Below the pieces are notes generated by a model. It saw only the letters and a program-made list of their open reading frames with translations. It searched no databases and was not told the DNA's origin. From assembly GCA_045561735.1 (NCBI GenBank), contig JBJKXC010000032.1:1-23609 (forward strand): a stretch of 23,609 bases of DNA, written 5' to 3'. Below, piece by piece: positions 1 through 8,556 of the stretch. Both the position numbers and the translations under genes were made by a program. Positions within the stretch are counted from its first letter, which is position 1. Each line of letters opens with the position of its first letter. The DNA is from UBA3537 sp045561735 (GTDB taxonomy: Bacteria; Bacteroidota; Bacteroidia; Flavobacteriales; Flavobacteriaceae).

Positions 1-632
1 TTACAATTAAAATTGTCGATGGAGTGTTAAGCCTCACGCTGAACGCCCGAAACGCGCCGGAACTCCACATTTCAAAATCCTACAGTGAAATGCTTTTGGG
101 ATATAAAGCTTCAAAAGAAAAATCAAAAGCACAAAAAGAGGCGGTACAATTCATCAAGCAAAAACTAGATGCAGCCAAGTGGTTTATTGATGCCATTCGC
201 CAACGCCAACAAACTCTTTATGTGACAATGAGCGCCATCATGCAGTATCAAAAAGCGTATTTTTTATCTGGGGACGAAGAGCAACTGCGACCCATGATTT
301 TAAAGGACATTGCAGATGAAATTAAAATGGATATTTCAACCGTTTCTAGAGTCGCCAACAGTAAGTACGTCAATACACCCTATGGGACCAAACTCATTAA
401 AGAATTTTTTAGTGAGTCCATGACAAACGACCAAGGCGAGGAGGTTTCTACCAGAGAAATTAAAAGCATTTTAAAGACCGTTATTGTAGAAGAGGATAAG
501 AAAAAACCGCTTACCGATGAAAAGCTTGCTAAAATACTCAAAGAAAAAGGCTACCCCATTGCCCGTAGAACGGTTGCCAAGTACAGAGAACAGCTAGAAT
601 TTCCTGTGGCAAGACTTCGCAAGGAAATCTAG
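1..632 (+). CDS. rpoN: RNA polymerase sigma-54 factor RpoN, C-terminal part (5' end outside window)
   Basis: This is the C-terminal portion of sigma-54, the alternative sigma factor that binds -24/-12 promoters and needs an AAA+ activator to open them. The reading frame is open from base 3, before the GTG at 24, so the true start lies upstream of the window. The visible part begins in the core-binding domain (the VLSLTLNARNAPELHIS stretch). A helix-turn-helix-like stretch follows (DIADEIKMDISTVSRVANS), and then the diagnostic RpoN box ARRTVAKYRE at about bases 561-590, which reads the -24 element. The stop (TAG, 630-632) lies one base from the stop of the convergent umuD. Family assignment is very secure because of the RpoN box. 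Confidence 0.95.
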   Translation, partial: TIKIVDGVLSLTLNARNAPELHISKSYSEMLLGYKASKEKSKAQKEAVQFIKQKLDAAKWFIDAIRQRQQTLYVTMSAIMQYQKAYFLSGDEEQLRPMILKDIADEIKMDISTVSRVANSKYVNTPYGTKLIKEFFSESMTNDQGEEVSTREIKSILKTVIVEEDKKKPLTDEKLAKILKEKGYPIARRTVAKYREQLEFPVARLRKEI

Positions 633-633
633 A

Positions 634-1077
634 TTATACTTTTTTGATCACATTGGTAACAATGCCCCAAATAACAAAGTCATTCTCGGGTGTTATTTTT
701 ATGGGTTTGTACTGTTTATTTTCAGGCTGTAACCAAATTTCATCCCCTTCAACTTTTAGGCGTTTAACGGTAAACTCTCCATCTAAAAAACAAACAGCAA
801 TCCTATTATGGGTGGGCGAAAGGCTCCGGTCGATAACCAAAAGGTCATTGTCGTTAAGACCTGCATCAATCATAGATTGCCCACTCACTCGAGCAAAAAA
901 GGTAGCCTCTTTGTTTTTAATAAGCTCCGAGTCTAATGACAACCGTTCTTGCTTAAAGTCATCCGCAGGGGAGGGAAATCCCGCAGAAATCCCCGTATCA
1001 AAGTAAATTGTGCCAAGACTATTATCTGGCGGCCTTGGAATAAAAAAGGTCAGCGCTTGCTGTGGGTTTTTTGACAT
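634..1077 (-). CDS. umuD: UmuD-like LexA/S24 self-cleaving protease, DNA polymerase V subunit
   Basis: A 147-residue S24-family protein matching UmuD in length. In the family, RecA filaments trigger autocleavage of UmuD, and the product UmuD' joins UmuC to form an error-prone lesion-bypass polymerase. The catalytic serine is visible as S68 in VSGQSM and the lysine as K105 in GEFTVKRL. The likely self-cleavage bond is A32-G33 in SAGFPSP, matching the Cys-Gly or Ala-Gly bond used by UmuD and LexA. There is no N-terminal winged helix, so it is not LexA itself. The start codon lies inside the 3' end of umuC (28 nt overlap), implying translational coupling. The order umuC then umuD is the reverse of E. 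coli umuDC. Induction by DNA damage is inferred from the family; I could not identify an SOS operator. Confidence 0.9.
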   Translation of the reverse strand: MSKNPQQALTFFIPRPPDNSLGTIYFDTGISAGFPSPADDFKQERLSLDSELIKNKEATFFARVSGQSMIDAGLNDNDLLVIDRSLSPTHNRIAVCFLDGEFTVKRLKVEGDEIWLQPENKQYKPIKITPENDFVIWGIVTNVIKKV

Positions 1078-2330
1078 TGAACAGTAATTATATCATTTAA
1101 ATTGGTGGTGTACTGTGGAGATAAATGCGTCTGCCGCATTTTCCATGTACGGGCTAAATCTTGATTGGCTAATTTTAATTTGGGTGCTGCATATTTTTTG
1201 TTGATATGATCCATGGCAGACATCAAAGGTTGGTGGCGGGTATCTTCATGGTCAAACAGCTGCATTTGACGGTTATAGGTGGGTACAATCCCCGTTAAGA
1301 TAACCCCCGCTTTTTTATAATGAATGCCTTTTTTATAAATAGAAGTAATGGCTTTAACAGCGCTAGAACTTAGAATCAAACTGGAATTTGTTGGAAACGG
1401 AATACTAACCATTCGGCTAGCGCGGTATTGCGAAGACTGTGTTTTAAAGCGATCGCTGCGTAAAAATACAACCAACACATAACAGCTTGAATTTTGCCGG
1501 CGAAGTTTTTCGGCGCAGCTGCTAGCAAATGTAGAAATACGCTCCTTTAGATCGGTGAGCTCTGTAAGGGTTGTTTCGAAGCTTCGTGTGGTGGCAATGG
1601 CGCGTTTGGTTTTTACTTGTTCCATCTCAATTTTAGAGATGCCCTCTAGATCTTTTTTAAGTTTCCATTCGGTAATAGAAAACGATTGCCTTACCCATAA
1701 ATCCGGAAGCTGAACAAAATCAAAGGCCGTTTTACATTGCTTCTGCGCCAAGCGCTTGTGCAAGGCGTAACCGATGCCCCAAACCTTTTCAATTGGAGTC
1801 CATTTCAATGCTTTAAGGCGCTTCGCTTCAGTATCAATGACATAAATACCACCCGTTTCCTTTGGAAATTTGCGTGCAATTTTATTGGCCACTTTGGCAA
1901 GTGCTTTGGTAGGTGCAATGCCTACGCAGGTTGGAATGCCTGTCCATTTTAAAATCCGCTTGCGAATGGAGCCTCCATAAGAATTCAAATCGTAATTATC
2001 AAAGCCTTGAAAGTGGAGAAAAGCTTCATCAATACTGTAAACCTCTACCTCCGGCGTGAACTGTTCTAAAATCCGCATAACGCGGCTGCTCATGTCGCCG
2101 TACAAAGCATAATTTGAAGAAAAGACTTGTACTTTATTCGTTTTAAAAAAGGATTTGTATTTGAACGCTGGTGCACCCATGGGAAGCCCTAAAGCCTTGG
2201 CTTCATCGCTGCGCGCAATCACGCAACCATCATTATTGGATAAAACAGCCACAGGCCTCCCCTGTAAGCTGGGGTTAAAAACCCGTTCACAAGAAGCATA
2301 AAAATTATTACAATCGACCAAAGCAAACAT
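1050..2330 (-). CDS. umuC: UmuC, Y-family translesion DNA polymerase V catalytic subunit
   Basis: A full-length Y-family polymerase (426 residues; E. coli UmuC is 422). It copies past DNA lesions at the cost of mutations. The N-terminus FALVDCNNFYASCE carries the first metal-binding aspartate (D6), and VYSIDEAF carries the catalytic D101-E102 pair. The helix-hairpin-helix region (WTPIEKVWGIGYALHKRL) and little-finger domain follow, and the C-terminus has the UmuC-type stretch ending in RTWKMRQTHLSPQYTT. The gene is first in a two-gene minus-strand unit with umuD, and its last 28 bases also encode the start of umuD. It is divergent from the TonB receptor gene across 166 nt. A TACCTTTA sequence about 10 nt before the start resembles a Bacteroidota -7 element, but the -33 partner is poor. 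Confidence 0.94.
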   Translation of the reverse strand: MFALVDCNNFYASCERVFNPSLQGRPVAVLSNNDGCVIARSDEAKALGLPMGAPAFKYKSFFKTNKVQVFSSNYALYGDMSSRVMRILEQFTPEVEVYSIDEAFLHFQGFDNYDLNSYGGSIRKRILKWTGIPTCVGIAPTKALAKVANKIARKFPKETGGIYVIDTEAKRLKALKWTPIEKVWGIGYALHKRLAQKQCKTAFDFVQLPDLWVRQSFSITEWKLKKDLEGISKIEMEQVKTKRAIATTRSFETTLTELTDLKERISTFASSCAEKLRRQNSSCYVLVVFLRSDRFKTQSSQYRASRMVSIPFPTNSSLILSSSAVKAITSIYKKGIHYKKAGVILTGIVPTYNRQMQLFDHEDTRHQPLMSAMDHINKKYAAPKLKLANQDLARTWKMRQTHLSPQYTTNLNDIITVQCQKTHSKR

Positions 2331-2496
2331 GTTCTAAAGGTACCGCATTTCTGTTTTTTTAAAAGCAAAAATTGTAATTTATTTTAATTTGAAAAGCCTC
2401 ATTAAGTCTAAATTTTTAGTGCAATTTAATTGGATTTTGTACGCTGTAGTGTTGGATTTACATACCCCTTTGACACGCAAACAAAAACCAATTAAA

Positions 2497-4305
2497 ATGA
2501 AAATTAGATTTAAGCTATTTACCATTTTAGCGCTTTTTTTAATGAAATGCGGGCTTGCACAAACGGTGCAGCCTTTAGACTCTATTACCATAAAATCTTC
2601 AAGAATTGATTTGCCTTTTAAGGAAAATTCAAGAACCATCAGTATTATAACATCAGAAACAATAAACGAAAGTCCTGCTACAAATTTAGTAGAGCTGCTG
2701 CAGCAAGAAGCAGGCATCGATGTTCGCCGTCAAGGCATTTATGGCATGCAATCTGATCTGTACGTTCGTGGTGGTGGTTTTGATCAAACACTGCTACTAA
2801 TAGATGGTATTAAAGTGGAGGATCCACAAACAGGCCACCACACTTTAAACATTGCATTGCCCTTAGAGGTCATCAAGCGCATTGAAATTATCAAAGGCCC
2901 TGCCGCACGAATTTTCGGACAAAATGCCTTTACCGGAGCCATTAATATTGTGACAAAATCAAATGACTCTATAAAAAATAACGCTGGATTTCAACTGGGC
3001 TCTTACAACCAGCAACATGCCGCCGCAACCTTGGGAACTAGGGTGGGAACTACCGGCCTTATGGGGCATGCATCAGTCAACAGTTCAGAGGGATATCGCT
3101 ATAATACCGATTTTAACAACCAAAACTTCTTTGTAAAAAGCAGTTTCAATACAGCGGCAAACCCCATTGAGGTCCTCGCCACCTTTTCAGAAAGAAAGTT
3201 CGGAGGGAATCAATTTTATGCCATTGATGCCAAAGAACAATACGAGGAAACCCAAAGTAGCTTGGTTGGGGTTTCAACAACATTACAAAAGGGCAATTTG
3301 AAACTCAGTCCACAGCTGTATTGGAAGCGGAACCAAGATATGTATCTCTACATTAGAAACAACCCTTCTGTCTATAGAAATTTACACATTTCTAACAAAA
3401 TAGGCGGGCAAATCAATGCCGCTTATAGCTCAAATATTGGTGTAACAGGCTTCGGGGTTGATCTTGCTAAAGTAGAAATGGAAAGCAACCGATTGGGGCA
3501 TCGAAATCGCTGGATGGGCACGCTTTTTGTGGAACATCGCTTTTCCTTTTTAGACAATGCACTCGACGTGACGCCAGGGGTGTCCGTTGGCTATTTTTCA
3601 GACTTTGAGACCAATGCTTTCCCAGGGATTGACATTGGATATACAATCAACGAACACTTTAGGGTCTATACCAATGCAGGCTACACCTACCGCACCCCAA
3701 CCTACAACGATCTTTACTATGTAGGCAGTAGAGATGAGGGCAATGAAAACTTAGTGCCAGAAGAGGCAATTTCCCAAGAGCTTGGTTTGAAATATTTTGG
3801 AGATAAAATTAGTGCAACTGTTGCCTTTTTTAATAGGGATTCAGATAATTTAATAGATTATACCAAAGACAATGAGGCTGATAAATGGAAGTCCAATAAC
3901 TTGACAAGTTTAAATACAAGAGGGGTTGAAGTTCAACTATCGGCCCCCTTTAAATTGGGGCAGTACAACCAAAGCTTTAACCTTGGATACACCCACTTGA
4001 ATGAAGATTTAAAAGCGGTTCGTGCTAACTTTTCAAAATACATTATTAATTCCCTGAACCACCATCTTACAGCGCGCCTAAAATCACAGTTTACTAAAAA
4101 CTTAACGCACAGTTTTGTCTATAAATTTGCGGAGCGGGCTACAGGGGAGAGCTACAGTGTGGTAGATGCACAACTTAAATTACTAATCCCTGGTTTAGAA
4201 CTGACTATTACGGCAAATAATATTTTTAATACCGATTATGTCGAAACGGGCATTGTGCCAATGCCAAAAGGCAACGTGTTATTTGGTATTCGGGGCTTTT
4301 TCTAA
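2497..4305 (+). CDS. TonB-dependent outer membrane receptor, BtuB-like, without CarboxypepD-like domain
   Basis: A 602-residue outer-membrane receptor. I chose the ATG at 2497 because it begins a standard signal peptide (MKIRFKLFTILALFLMKCGLAQ); an open frame from a TTG at 2389 would add 36 residues without a plausible export signal. After the signal peptide comes a short TonB-box-like segment (PLDSITIKSSRID), then the plug domain with its typical features (VELLQQEAGIDVR, SDLYVRGGGFDQTLLLIDG, IKRIEIIKGPAARIFGQNAFTGAINIVTK). A 22-strand-type barrel follows and ends in a C-terminal aromatic residue (GIRGFF), as expected for BAM-assembled barrels. Size and plug resemble cobalamin/siderophore receptors (BtuB/CirA class), but the ligand cannot be read from sequence and I see no cobalamin riboswitch upstream. 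It appears monocistronic. Confidence 0.88.
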   Translation: MKIRFKLFTILALFLMKCGLAQTVQPLDSITIKSSRIDLPFKENSRTISIITSETINESPATNLVELLQQEAGIDVRRQGIYGMQSDLYVRGGGFDQTLLLIDGIKVEDPQTGHHTLNIALPLEVIKRIEIIKGPAARIFGQNAFTGAINIVTKSNDSIKNNAGFQLGSYNQQHAAATLGTRVGTTGLMGHASVNSSEGYRYNTDFNNQNFFVKSSFNTAANPIEVLATFSERKFGGNQFYAIDAKEQYEETQSSLVGVSTTLQKGNLKLSPQLYWKRNQDMYLYIRNNPSVYRNLHISNKIGGQINAAYSSNIGVTGFGVDLAKVEMESNRLGHRNRWMGTLFVEHRFSFLDNALDVTPGVSVGYFSDFETNAFPGIDIGYTINEHFRVYTNAGYTYRTPTYNDLYYVGSRDEGNENLVPEEAISQELGLKYFGDKISATVAFFNRDSDNLIDYTKDNEADKWKSNNLTSLNTRGVEVQLSAPFKLGQYNQSFNLGYTHLNEDLKAVRANFSKYIINSLNHHLTARLKSQFTKNLTHSFVYKFAERATGESYSVVDAQLKLLIPGLELTITANNIFNTDYVETGIVPMPKGNVLFGIRGFF

Positions 4306-4331
4306 ACCAAAATTTTTGGATTAGCTCATTA

Positions 4332-4357
4332 ATAAGTGTATTTTTAAAAAAACTTAT
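4332..4357 (+). other. Short A/T-rich palindrome immediately before the DUF975-like gene
   Basis: The arms ATAAGT (4332-4337) and ACTTAT (4352-4357) are exact reverse complements and enclose a run of T followed by a run of A, so the whole stretch can fold into a hairpin ending three bases before the ATG at 4361. It may be a weak terminator for the upstream receptor gene, an operator, or chance in A/T-rich DNA. There is no clean T-tract after the stem. Confidence 0.3.
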
Positions 4358-4360
4358 AAT

Positions 4361-4945
4361 ATGAAAAATAATTCTGAGATAATGTCTGAGGCTAGGGCTG
4401 CACTCAATGGGAAATGGCCTTTTGCTATAGGGACTTTTTTTGTGATGACTTTAATTCTAATTGGCGCATCATTGATACCAATTGCAGGAACAATTTTATC
4501 TTTATTGATCAATGGGCCGTTGGTAGTAGGCGCTGCTTTTGTAGGTTTGAAAATTTATAAAAATGAAGCTGCTGAAACAAATGATTTGTTTTTTGCCTTT
4601 AAGCATTCTTTTACAAATTCCGTCTTGGCCTACTTGCTTATGGCGGTATTCATTTTGTTGAGATTCCTATTGCTTATTGTTCCTGGAATAATTGCTGCCT
4701 TGGCGTATTCTCAAACCTATTTTATTTTAGCAGAAAACCCATCGATGGATGCTTACGATGCCATACTAAAAAGCAAGAAAATGATGATGGGATATAAATG
4801 GCAGTACTTTAAGGTTGGGTTGAGATTTTTCGGGCTTGGAATTTTATGTCTGTTTACCCTTGGCATTGGTTTCCTATGGTTGGCCCCGTATCAATATGTG
4901 GTTTATGCCAAATTTTATGAGGAACTTAAATCGGTAAATGCTTAG
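4361..4945 (+). CDS. DUF975-family integral membrane protein
   Basis: A 194-residue polytopic inner-membrane protein of unknown function. It matches the DUF975 pattern: an N-terminal helix with ARAALNGKWPFAIG, paired hydrophobic segments around residues 20-65, a conserved long hydrophobic segment (LLLIVPGIIAALAYS), then the signature ALKSKKMM.GYKWQYF-like region and a final membrane segment LFTLGIGFLWLAPYQYVVYAKFYEEL. By eye there are about four to six membrane segments. The ATG at 4361 sits 55 nt after the TonB receptor stop, so the two could be co-transcribed. The stop (4943-4945) is seven bases from the stop of the convergent recX, leaving no room for a terminator between them. Confidence 0.72.
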   Translation: MKNNSEIMSEARAALNGKWPFAIGTFFVMTLILIGASLIPIAGTILSLLINGPLVVGAAFVGLKIYKNEAAETNDLFFAFKHSFTNSVLAYLLMAVFILLRFLLLIVPGIIAALAYSQTYFILAENPSMDAYDAILKSKKMMMGYKWQYFKVGLRFFGLGILCLFTLGIGFLWLAPYQYVVYAKFYEELKSVNA

Positions 4946-4952
4946 TATTTCA

Positions 4953-5429
4953 CTATTTAAAAACTTGATTTACTTTTTCGTATACCATAGAAGACTCCCA
5001 GCCACGGTATAAAAGATAATCGGCTAATTTTTTCTTCTTCTTGAAGGCAGACGCCCCTGTAATTGAAGCTACTTTTTTATGTGCTAGATTTTCGAAAGTA
5101 GCTTTGTAAGCTGCCTCGGAAATTTGTTTCAGTGCTTTTTCAATGAGATATTTTGAAATGTTCCGCTGTTTAAGCTCAGAAGTGAGTCTATGCCTTCCCC
5201 ACTTTTTGATTTTAAATTTTCCCCGAACAAAAGCCAAGGCGAAACGTTCTTCATTTAAATAATCTCCGTCAATTAAGGCCATTATGATTTGATCAGACGC
5301 TTCAGAAATCATCCGCATTCCTTTTAATTTTTGTTCTACTTCTTTGTGGCAACGGTCTTGATAGCTACAGTATTTTTGAAGTTTCGAAAGGGCTTCGTCA
5401 ACAGTATATGATTTCTTATAATCGTACAT
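4953..5429 (-). CDS. recX: RecX regulatory protein
   Basis: A 158-residue, helix-rich, strongly basic protein of the RecX family, which caps or blocks RecA filaments and so limits recombination and SOS signalling. Typical features are the three-helix repeats: ALSKLQKYCSYQDRCHKEVEQKL, then LIDGDYLNEERFALAFVRGKFKIKKWGRHRL with SELKQRNISKYLIEKAL (the family R-G-K-W-G-R-IxxELxxRGI pattern), and a final YLLYRGWESSMVYEKV. The start ATG shares its A with the TAA stop of the upstream TonB receptor gene, so translation is probably coupled. It is the last gene of the porZ-recO-receptor-recX block. Confidence 0.88.
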   Translation of the reverse strand: MYDYKKSYTVDEALSKLQKYCSYQDRCHKEVEQKLKGMRMISEASDQIIMALIDGDYLNEERFALAFVRGKFKIKKWGRHRLTSELKQRNISKYLIEKALKQISEAAYKATFENLAHKKVASITGASAFKKKKKLADYLLYRGWESSMVYEKVNQVFK

Positions 5430-7837
5430 TAATTCTTGTATGTAATCGCAAAAATTAAATGGGTTCCAGGGCCACTTATTCCAGAAGCAAATGGGCGATA
5501 ACCTTCGTTAGAAATGTTCTCTAAGGCGCTTACAAAAGAAAGGTTCTCCGTAAATTGATATTGCGCTCTTATATTAAAAGTCATCCATGCGGGGGCATAT
5601 GGATTGCCATTGGCATCAATAGCAAACAAGTGGTTTGAAAGTTCATGAGAGATATCTTTATAGGTCAAACCAGCACTGTAATTAATAAAGCCATCTAAGG
5701 TAATCTTTTTGTGTTTCCAAAGAAGATGCGCATTCCCAAAAGCAGGGGCTACATGTCGTACAGGAACCTCTGCGTTATGAGTATTCTTTTGGCGGCCTTT
5801 TGTAAGGCTAAATTGAGAAGTAATTTCTATATCTTTTGTGAGCCGTGCTTGAAAGCCTGCTTCAAATCCATAGATATTGGCCTGTGCGTTATTTTGTACC
5901 GCCTGCACAGTACTGGATACGCCGTCATAATTAATTTCTGTAACCCCATTAATGTTGAAAGCATCTCTTGTCATGGCATTGTCCAGATGCGTATAGTAGG
6001 CCGACAAATCCAACACTGCTGAATCGTTAAAATTAATTGTCAGGCCCAATTCACCTCCATAAGCATACTCTGGCTTGAGTTGATTGTTAGGGACCACAAC
6101 ACAGCCGGGTTCAGAGTCAAAAACCTTTCCAATATCATCAATATTTGGTGCTCTAAAAGCAGTGGTTAGATTGAACTTCCATAAAAAGGTTTGGCTTTGT
6201 TCCCAAGTAAAGCCTGCGGTTCCTGTCATTGCATTGGTATGTAAATTGGCTGTAGCAAATGGGAGATCGTAAAATTCATTATTAGGTGTTAAATCTGTCG
6301 CGATAGAAACATTATTGTAGCGAATCCCTGATTGAAATGTTAATTTTGACGAGGGCTTATACTTGAAGCTCAGATAACTTGCGAAGCTTGACCATTGAGC
6401 TCCGTCTGGATAACGAGACGCAATATGTTGGATGCTATTGGTTTCAATTTCCTTAGAAATCCCTACAGAGCCAATTTTATTATAAATTAATTCTACCCCG
6501 TAAAATAGGTTAGATACATCTGATAATGATTTTTCTAAATCTAAGTTTAAAGACAGGGCGTCAACCGTTTCTGTCCTAGTTTTCAAATCGTTGGCCTCAA
6601 ATTTTCGGCTGATCCGACTTTCTTCAAAATTTTGATAAGCCATACTGGCCTTTATTTTGTCATAAAATGGGGAACGGCTACTGAGTTTTGTCAATTGAAG
6701 GTTCGCTAAAAACCATTGTTGAGGGCCATATTTCCATTCAGAAAACTGTAATGCGTTAGAGTTGTCTTGCTGAAGTGTCAGGCGGTCGTAACGAGGAATG
6801 TTTGAGGTAGTTGCAAAATGAAGGCCCAAGTCAAATGTGAGGTTTTCATTGGCCTTGTAATGAATTTTTTGGGCGGCATGAAATTGACTAAAACTTGTTC
6901 CCTTTTGTAATAAAGGTTCGTGATTCGGCATTAGCATATCCTGACCATTGCGCTGACTTACATAAAAGGGTGTTAAATAGGCATTATTGCTCGTTTTACC
7001 CATTTTTAAATCTCCAAAATCAGAAAAGCTAAGACTTGAATGAAGCCCCCATTTTTTTAAGCCCAGATTCAATCCAAACTGCAGCGTCCTTTCATTATTA
7101 GCAGAGGCATAACGCAAATTACTTTTGGTAGAGATTTCGGGGGTTCCTGATTCTGAGATCCTTGGAGTCGTCGTATAAAAATTCATGACTCCCCCAATCG
7201 CATCACTCCCATAAATAACAGATCCTGCACCCAGAATAACCTCGGTTTTTTGAATGTTAAAAGGGTTTATGGAAATTATATTTTGAACATTCCCACTCCT
7301 AAAAATTGCATTATTTAATCGAACACCATCCACCGTAATTAATACGCGATTTGTAGAAAATCCGCGAATCATGGGACTGCCACCTCCCAATTGACTTTTT
7401 TGAATAAAAACCCGGCCAGTATTAGCCAGTAAATCTGCAGACGTTTGAGGGTTTGCCAGTTCAATGTCGTTGGCGTTGAGGGTTATAATCTTTTGCGGAA
7501 CTTCTTTTTTACTTTGCTCGAACTTCGAGGCTGAAATCACAATTTCATTCAAATCTGTTGCTTTGGGTGCTAAGAAAATGGTGTCATTAAGCTTGGACTT
7601 GAGGCCAGATTTTGTTCGGTAAGATAAATGCTGAAAATAGATGCGTTCAAAACTTTGAAAGTGCACAATAGAGGCTTTACCATCTAAGTTAGAAATGTTT
7701 GTTTTGGTCTTTACTAAATTATAAACAGCGACTCCCGGGATAGGTTCCAAGCTTGTGGCATCAACCACCACAACCCTTTGTGCGGATACACTACAAATAA
7801 AAAAGCCTATAAAAAAAGTGTAAAAATGCTTTATCAT
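5429..7837 (-). CDS. TonB-dependent receptor with CarboxypepD-like N-domain, haem/transferrin-receptor type
   Basis: An 802-residue outer-membrane receptor. In order: signal peptide (MIKHFYTFFIGFFICSVSAQ), a carboxypeptidase-regulatory-like beta-sandwich (about residues 21-90, VVVDATSLEPIPGVAVYN) common in Bacteroidota receptors, a TonB box region (LNEIVISASKFEQ, about 97-110), the plug (GSPMIRGFSTNRVLITVDGVRLNNAIF, TEVILGAGSVIYGSDAIGGVMNFYT) and a long barrel. The SPMIRGF...VDGVR.NNAIFRSG pattern is typical of the haemoglobin/transferrin/lactoferrin receptor subfamily, so haem or iron uptake is a reasonable guess but not shown. Its start overlaps the recO stop and its stop overlaps the recX start, each as TAATG. 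This outer-membrane gene is therefore embedded between two recombination genes in one translationally coupled unit. Confidence 0.9.
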   Translation of the reverse strand: MIKHFYTFFIGFFICSVSAQRVVVVDATSLEPIPGVAVYNLVKTKTNISNLDGKASIVHFQSFERIYFQHLSYRTKSGLKSKLNDTIFLAPKATDLNEIVISASKFEQSKKEVPQKIITLNANDIELANPQTSADLLANTGRVFIQKSQLGGGSPMIRGFSTNRVLITVDGVRLNNAIFRSGNVQNIISINPFNIQKTEVILGAGSVIYGSDAIGGVMNFYTTTPRISESGTPEISTKSNLRYASANNERTLQFGLNLGLKKWGLHSSLSFSDFGDLKMGKTSNNAYLTPFYVSQRNGQDMLMPNHEPLLQKGTSFSQFHAAQKIHYKANENLTFDLGLHFATTSNIPRYDRLTLQQDNSNALQFSEWKYGPQQWFLANLQLTKLSSRSPFYDKIKASMAYQNFEESRISRKFEANDLKTRTETVDALSLNLDLEKSLSDVSNLFYGVELIYNKIGSVGISKEIETNSIQHIASRYPDGAQWSSFASYLSFKYKPSSKLTFQSGIRYNNVSIATDLTPNNEFYDLPFATANLHTNAMTGTAGFTWEQSQTFLWKFNLTTAFRAPNIDDIGKVFDSEPGCVVVPNNQLKPEYAYGGELGLTINFNDSAVLDLSAYYTHLDNAMTRDAFNINGVTEINYDGVSSTVQAVQNNAQANIYGFEAGFQARLTKDIEITSQFSLTKGRQKNTHNAEVPVRHVAPAFGNAHLLWKHKKITLDGFINYSAGLTYKDISHELSNHLFAIDANGNPYAPAWMTFNIRAQYQFTENLSFVSALENISNEGYRPFASGISGPGTHLIFAITYKN

Positions 7838-8556
7838 TAATTAAATACTTGGTTTAAAATGACAAGAGATTTTGGAGACTGAAAGCCTTGCAAATGTAAT
7901 TTAAAATACAGTAAAATCATATTTAACAACTCTTGCTTTTGAGCAGAGTTCATTGATTCACTTGTATAGCTATCAAATTCCATACCTAAGATTGAGTTAA
8001 ACAAGATTAATTTAGAGCCAGAAATACAATAACGGCCTGTGTTTTTGGCTTGATAGAGCCCTGCTTCTAAGTTAAAGAAGGGAAGGGTTGGGTTAGAAAG
8101 TTCAGGGTAAAATCCGACGTATTTTGTCAATCCTATTAAAAATTGATGGTGGAAAATACTATTAAAATCGATCGTATCAAACCACAGCAGCGCCGCTTCG
8201 ATATAGTTAAACAAGTCTTCGTTGGGCGCTTCTTCTTTAAGCACCATCGTTAATATTTCTGCTAAAAAAATGACACACGTTGATTTTAAAATATCTGTAT
8301 GCAAAGTGCTGTACACTTGTTGTAAACGGACATTTTTAATGTAATGTAAATCCCTACTATTTTTATAATCAATCTCTAAATTAAGCAAGGAAAGTGATTG
8401 AAAATAAGCAGGCTTTATTTTTGTCTTTTTCGAAGAAAAGGCCCCTTTTACTAAAAAGGAAACTACCCCATTGGAAGCCGTATAAGCCCTAACAATAAGA
8501 TCGTGGTCTTTGTATTTCAACTTTGAAAGAATAATCGCTTTTGTAGAAATAATCAT
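7837..8556 (-). CDS. recO: DNA repair protein RecO
   Basis: A 239-residue RecO, the mediator that with RecR loads RecA on SSB-coated single strands during gap repair. The N-terminal OB-fold is recognisable (IISTKAIILSKLKYKDHDLIVRAYTASNGVVSFLVKGAF), followed by the helical domain (STLHTDILKSTCVIFLAEILTMVLKEEAPNEDLFNYIEAAL). The zinc-finger cysteines of some RecO proteins are not evident: the C-terminal part contains only one cysteine (YCISGS). Length is normal for the family. Its ATG overlaps the TGA of porZ (ATGA), and its stop overlaps the start of the TonB receptor, placing it inside a tightly coupled run of genes. Confidence 0.9.
   Translation of the reverse strand: MIISTKAIILSKLKYKDHDLIVRAYTASNGVVSFLVKGAFSSKKTKIKPAYFQSLSLLNLEIDYKNSRDLHYIKNVRLQQVYSTLHTDILKSTCVIFLAEILTMVLKEEAPNEDLFNYIEAALLWFDTIDFNSIFHHQFLIGLTKYVGFYPELSNPTLPFFNLEAGLYQAKNTGRYCISGSKLILFNSILGMEFDSYTSESMNSAQKQELLNMILLYFKLHLQGFQSPKSLVILNQVFN

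Noticed and set aside
2389..2496. N-terminal extension of the first TonB receptor from a TTG at 2389
   Set aside because: The ATG at 2497 starts a proper signal peptide; the extension would bury it.
2331..2496. Possible cobalamin riboswitch before the BtuB-like receptor
   Set aside because: The gap is only 166 nt, shared with the umuC promoter, and I could not find a B12-box-like conserved element.
5711..6022. Plus-strand open frames within the second TonB receptor
   Set aside because: These are antisense shadows of a well-supported coding region, without signal or family resemblance.
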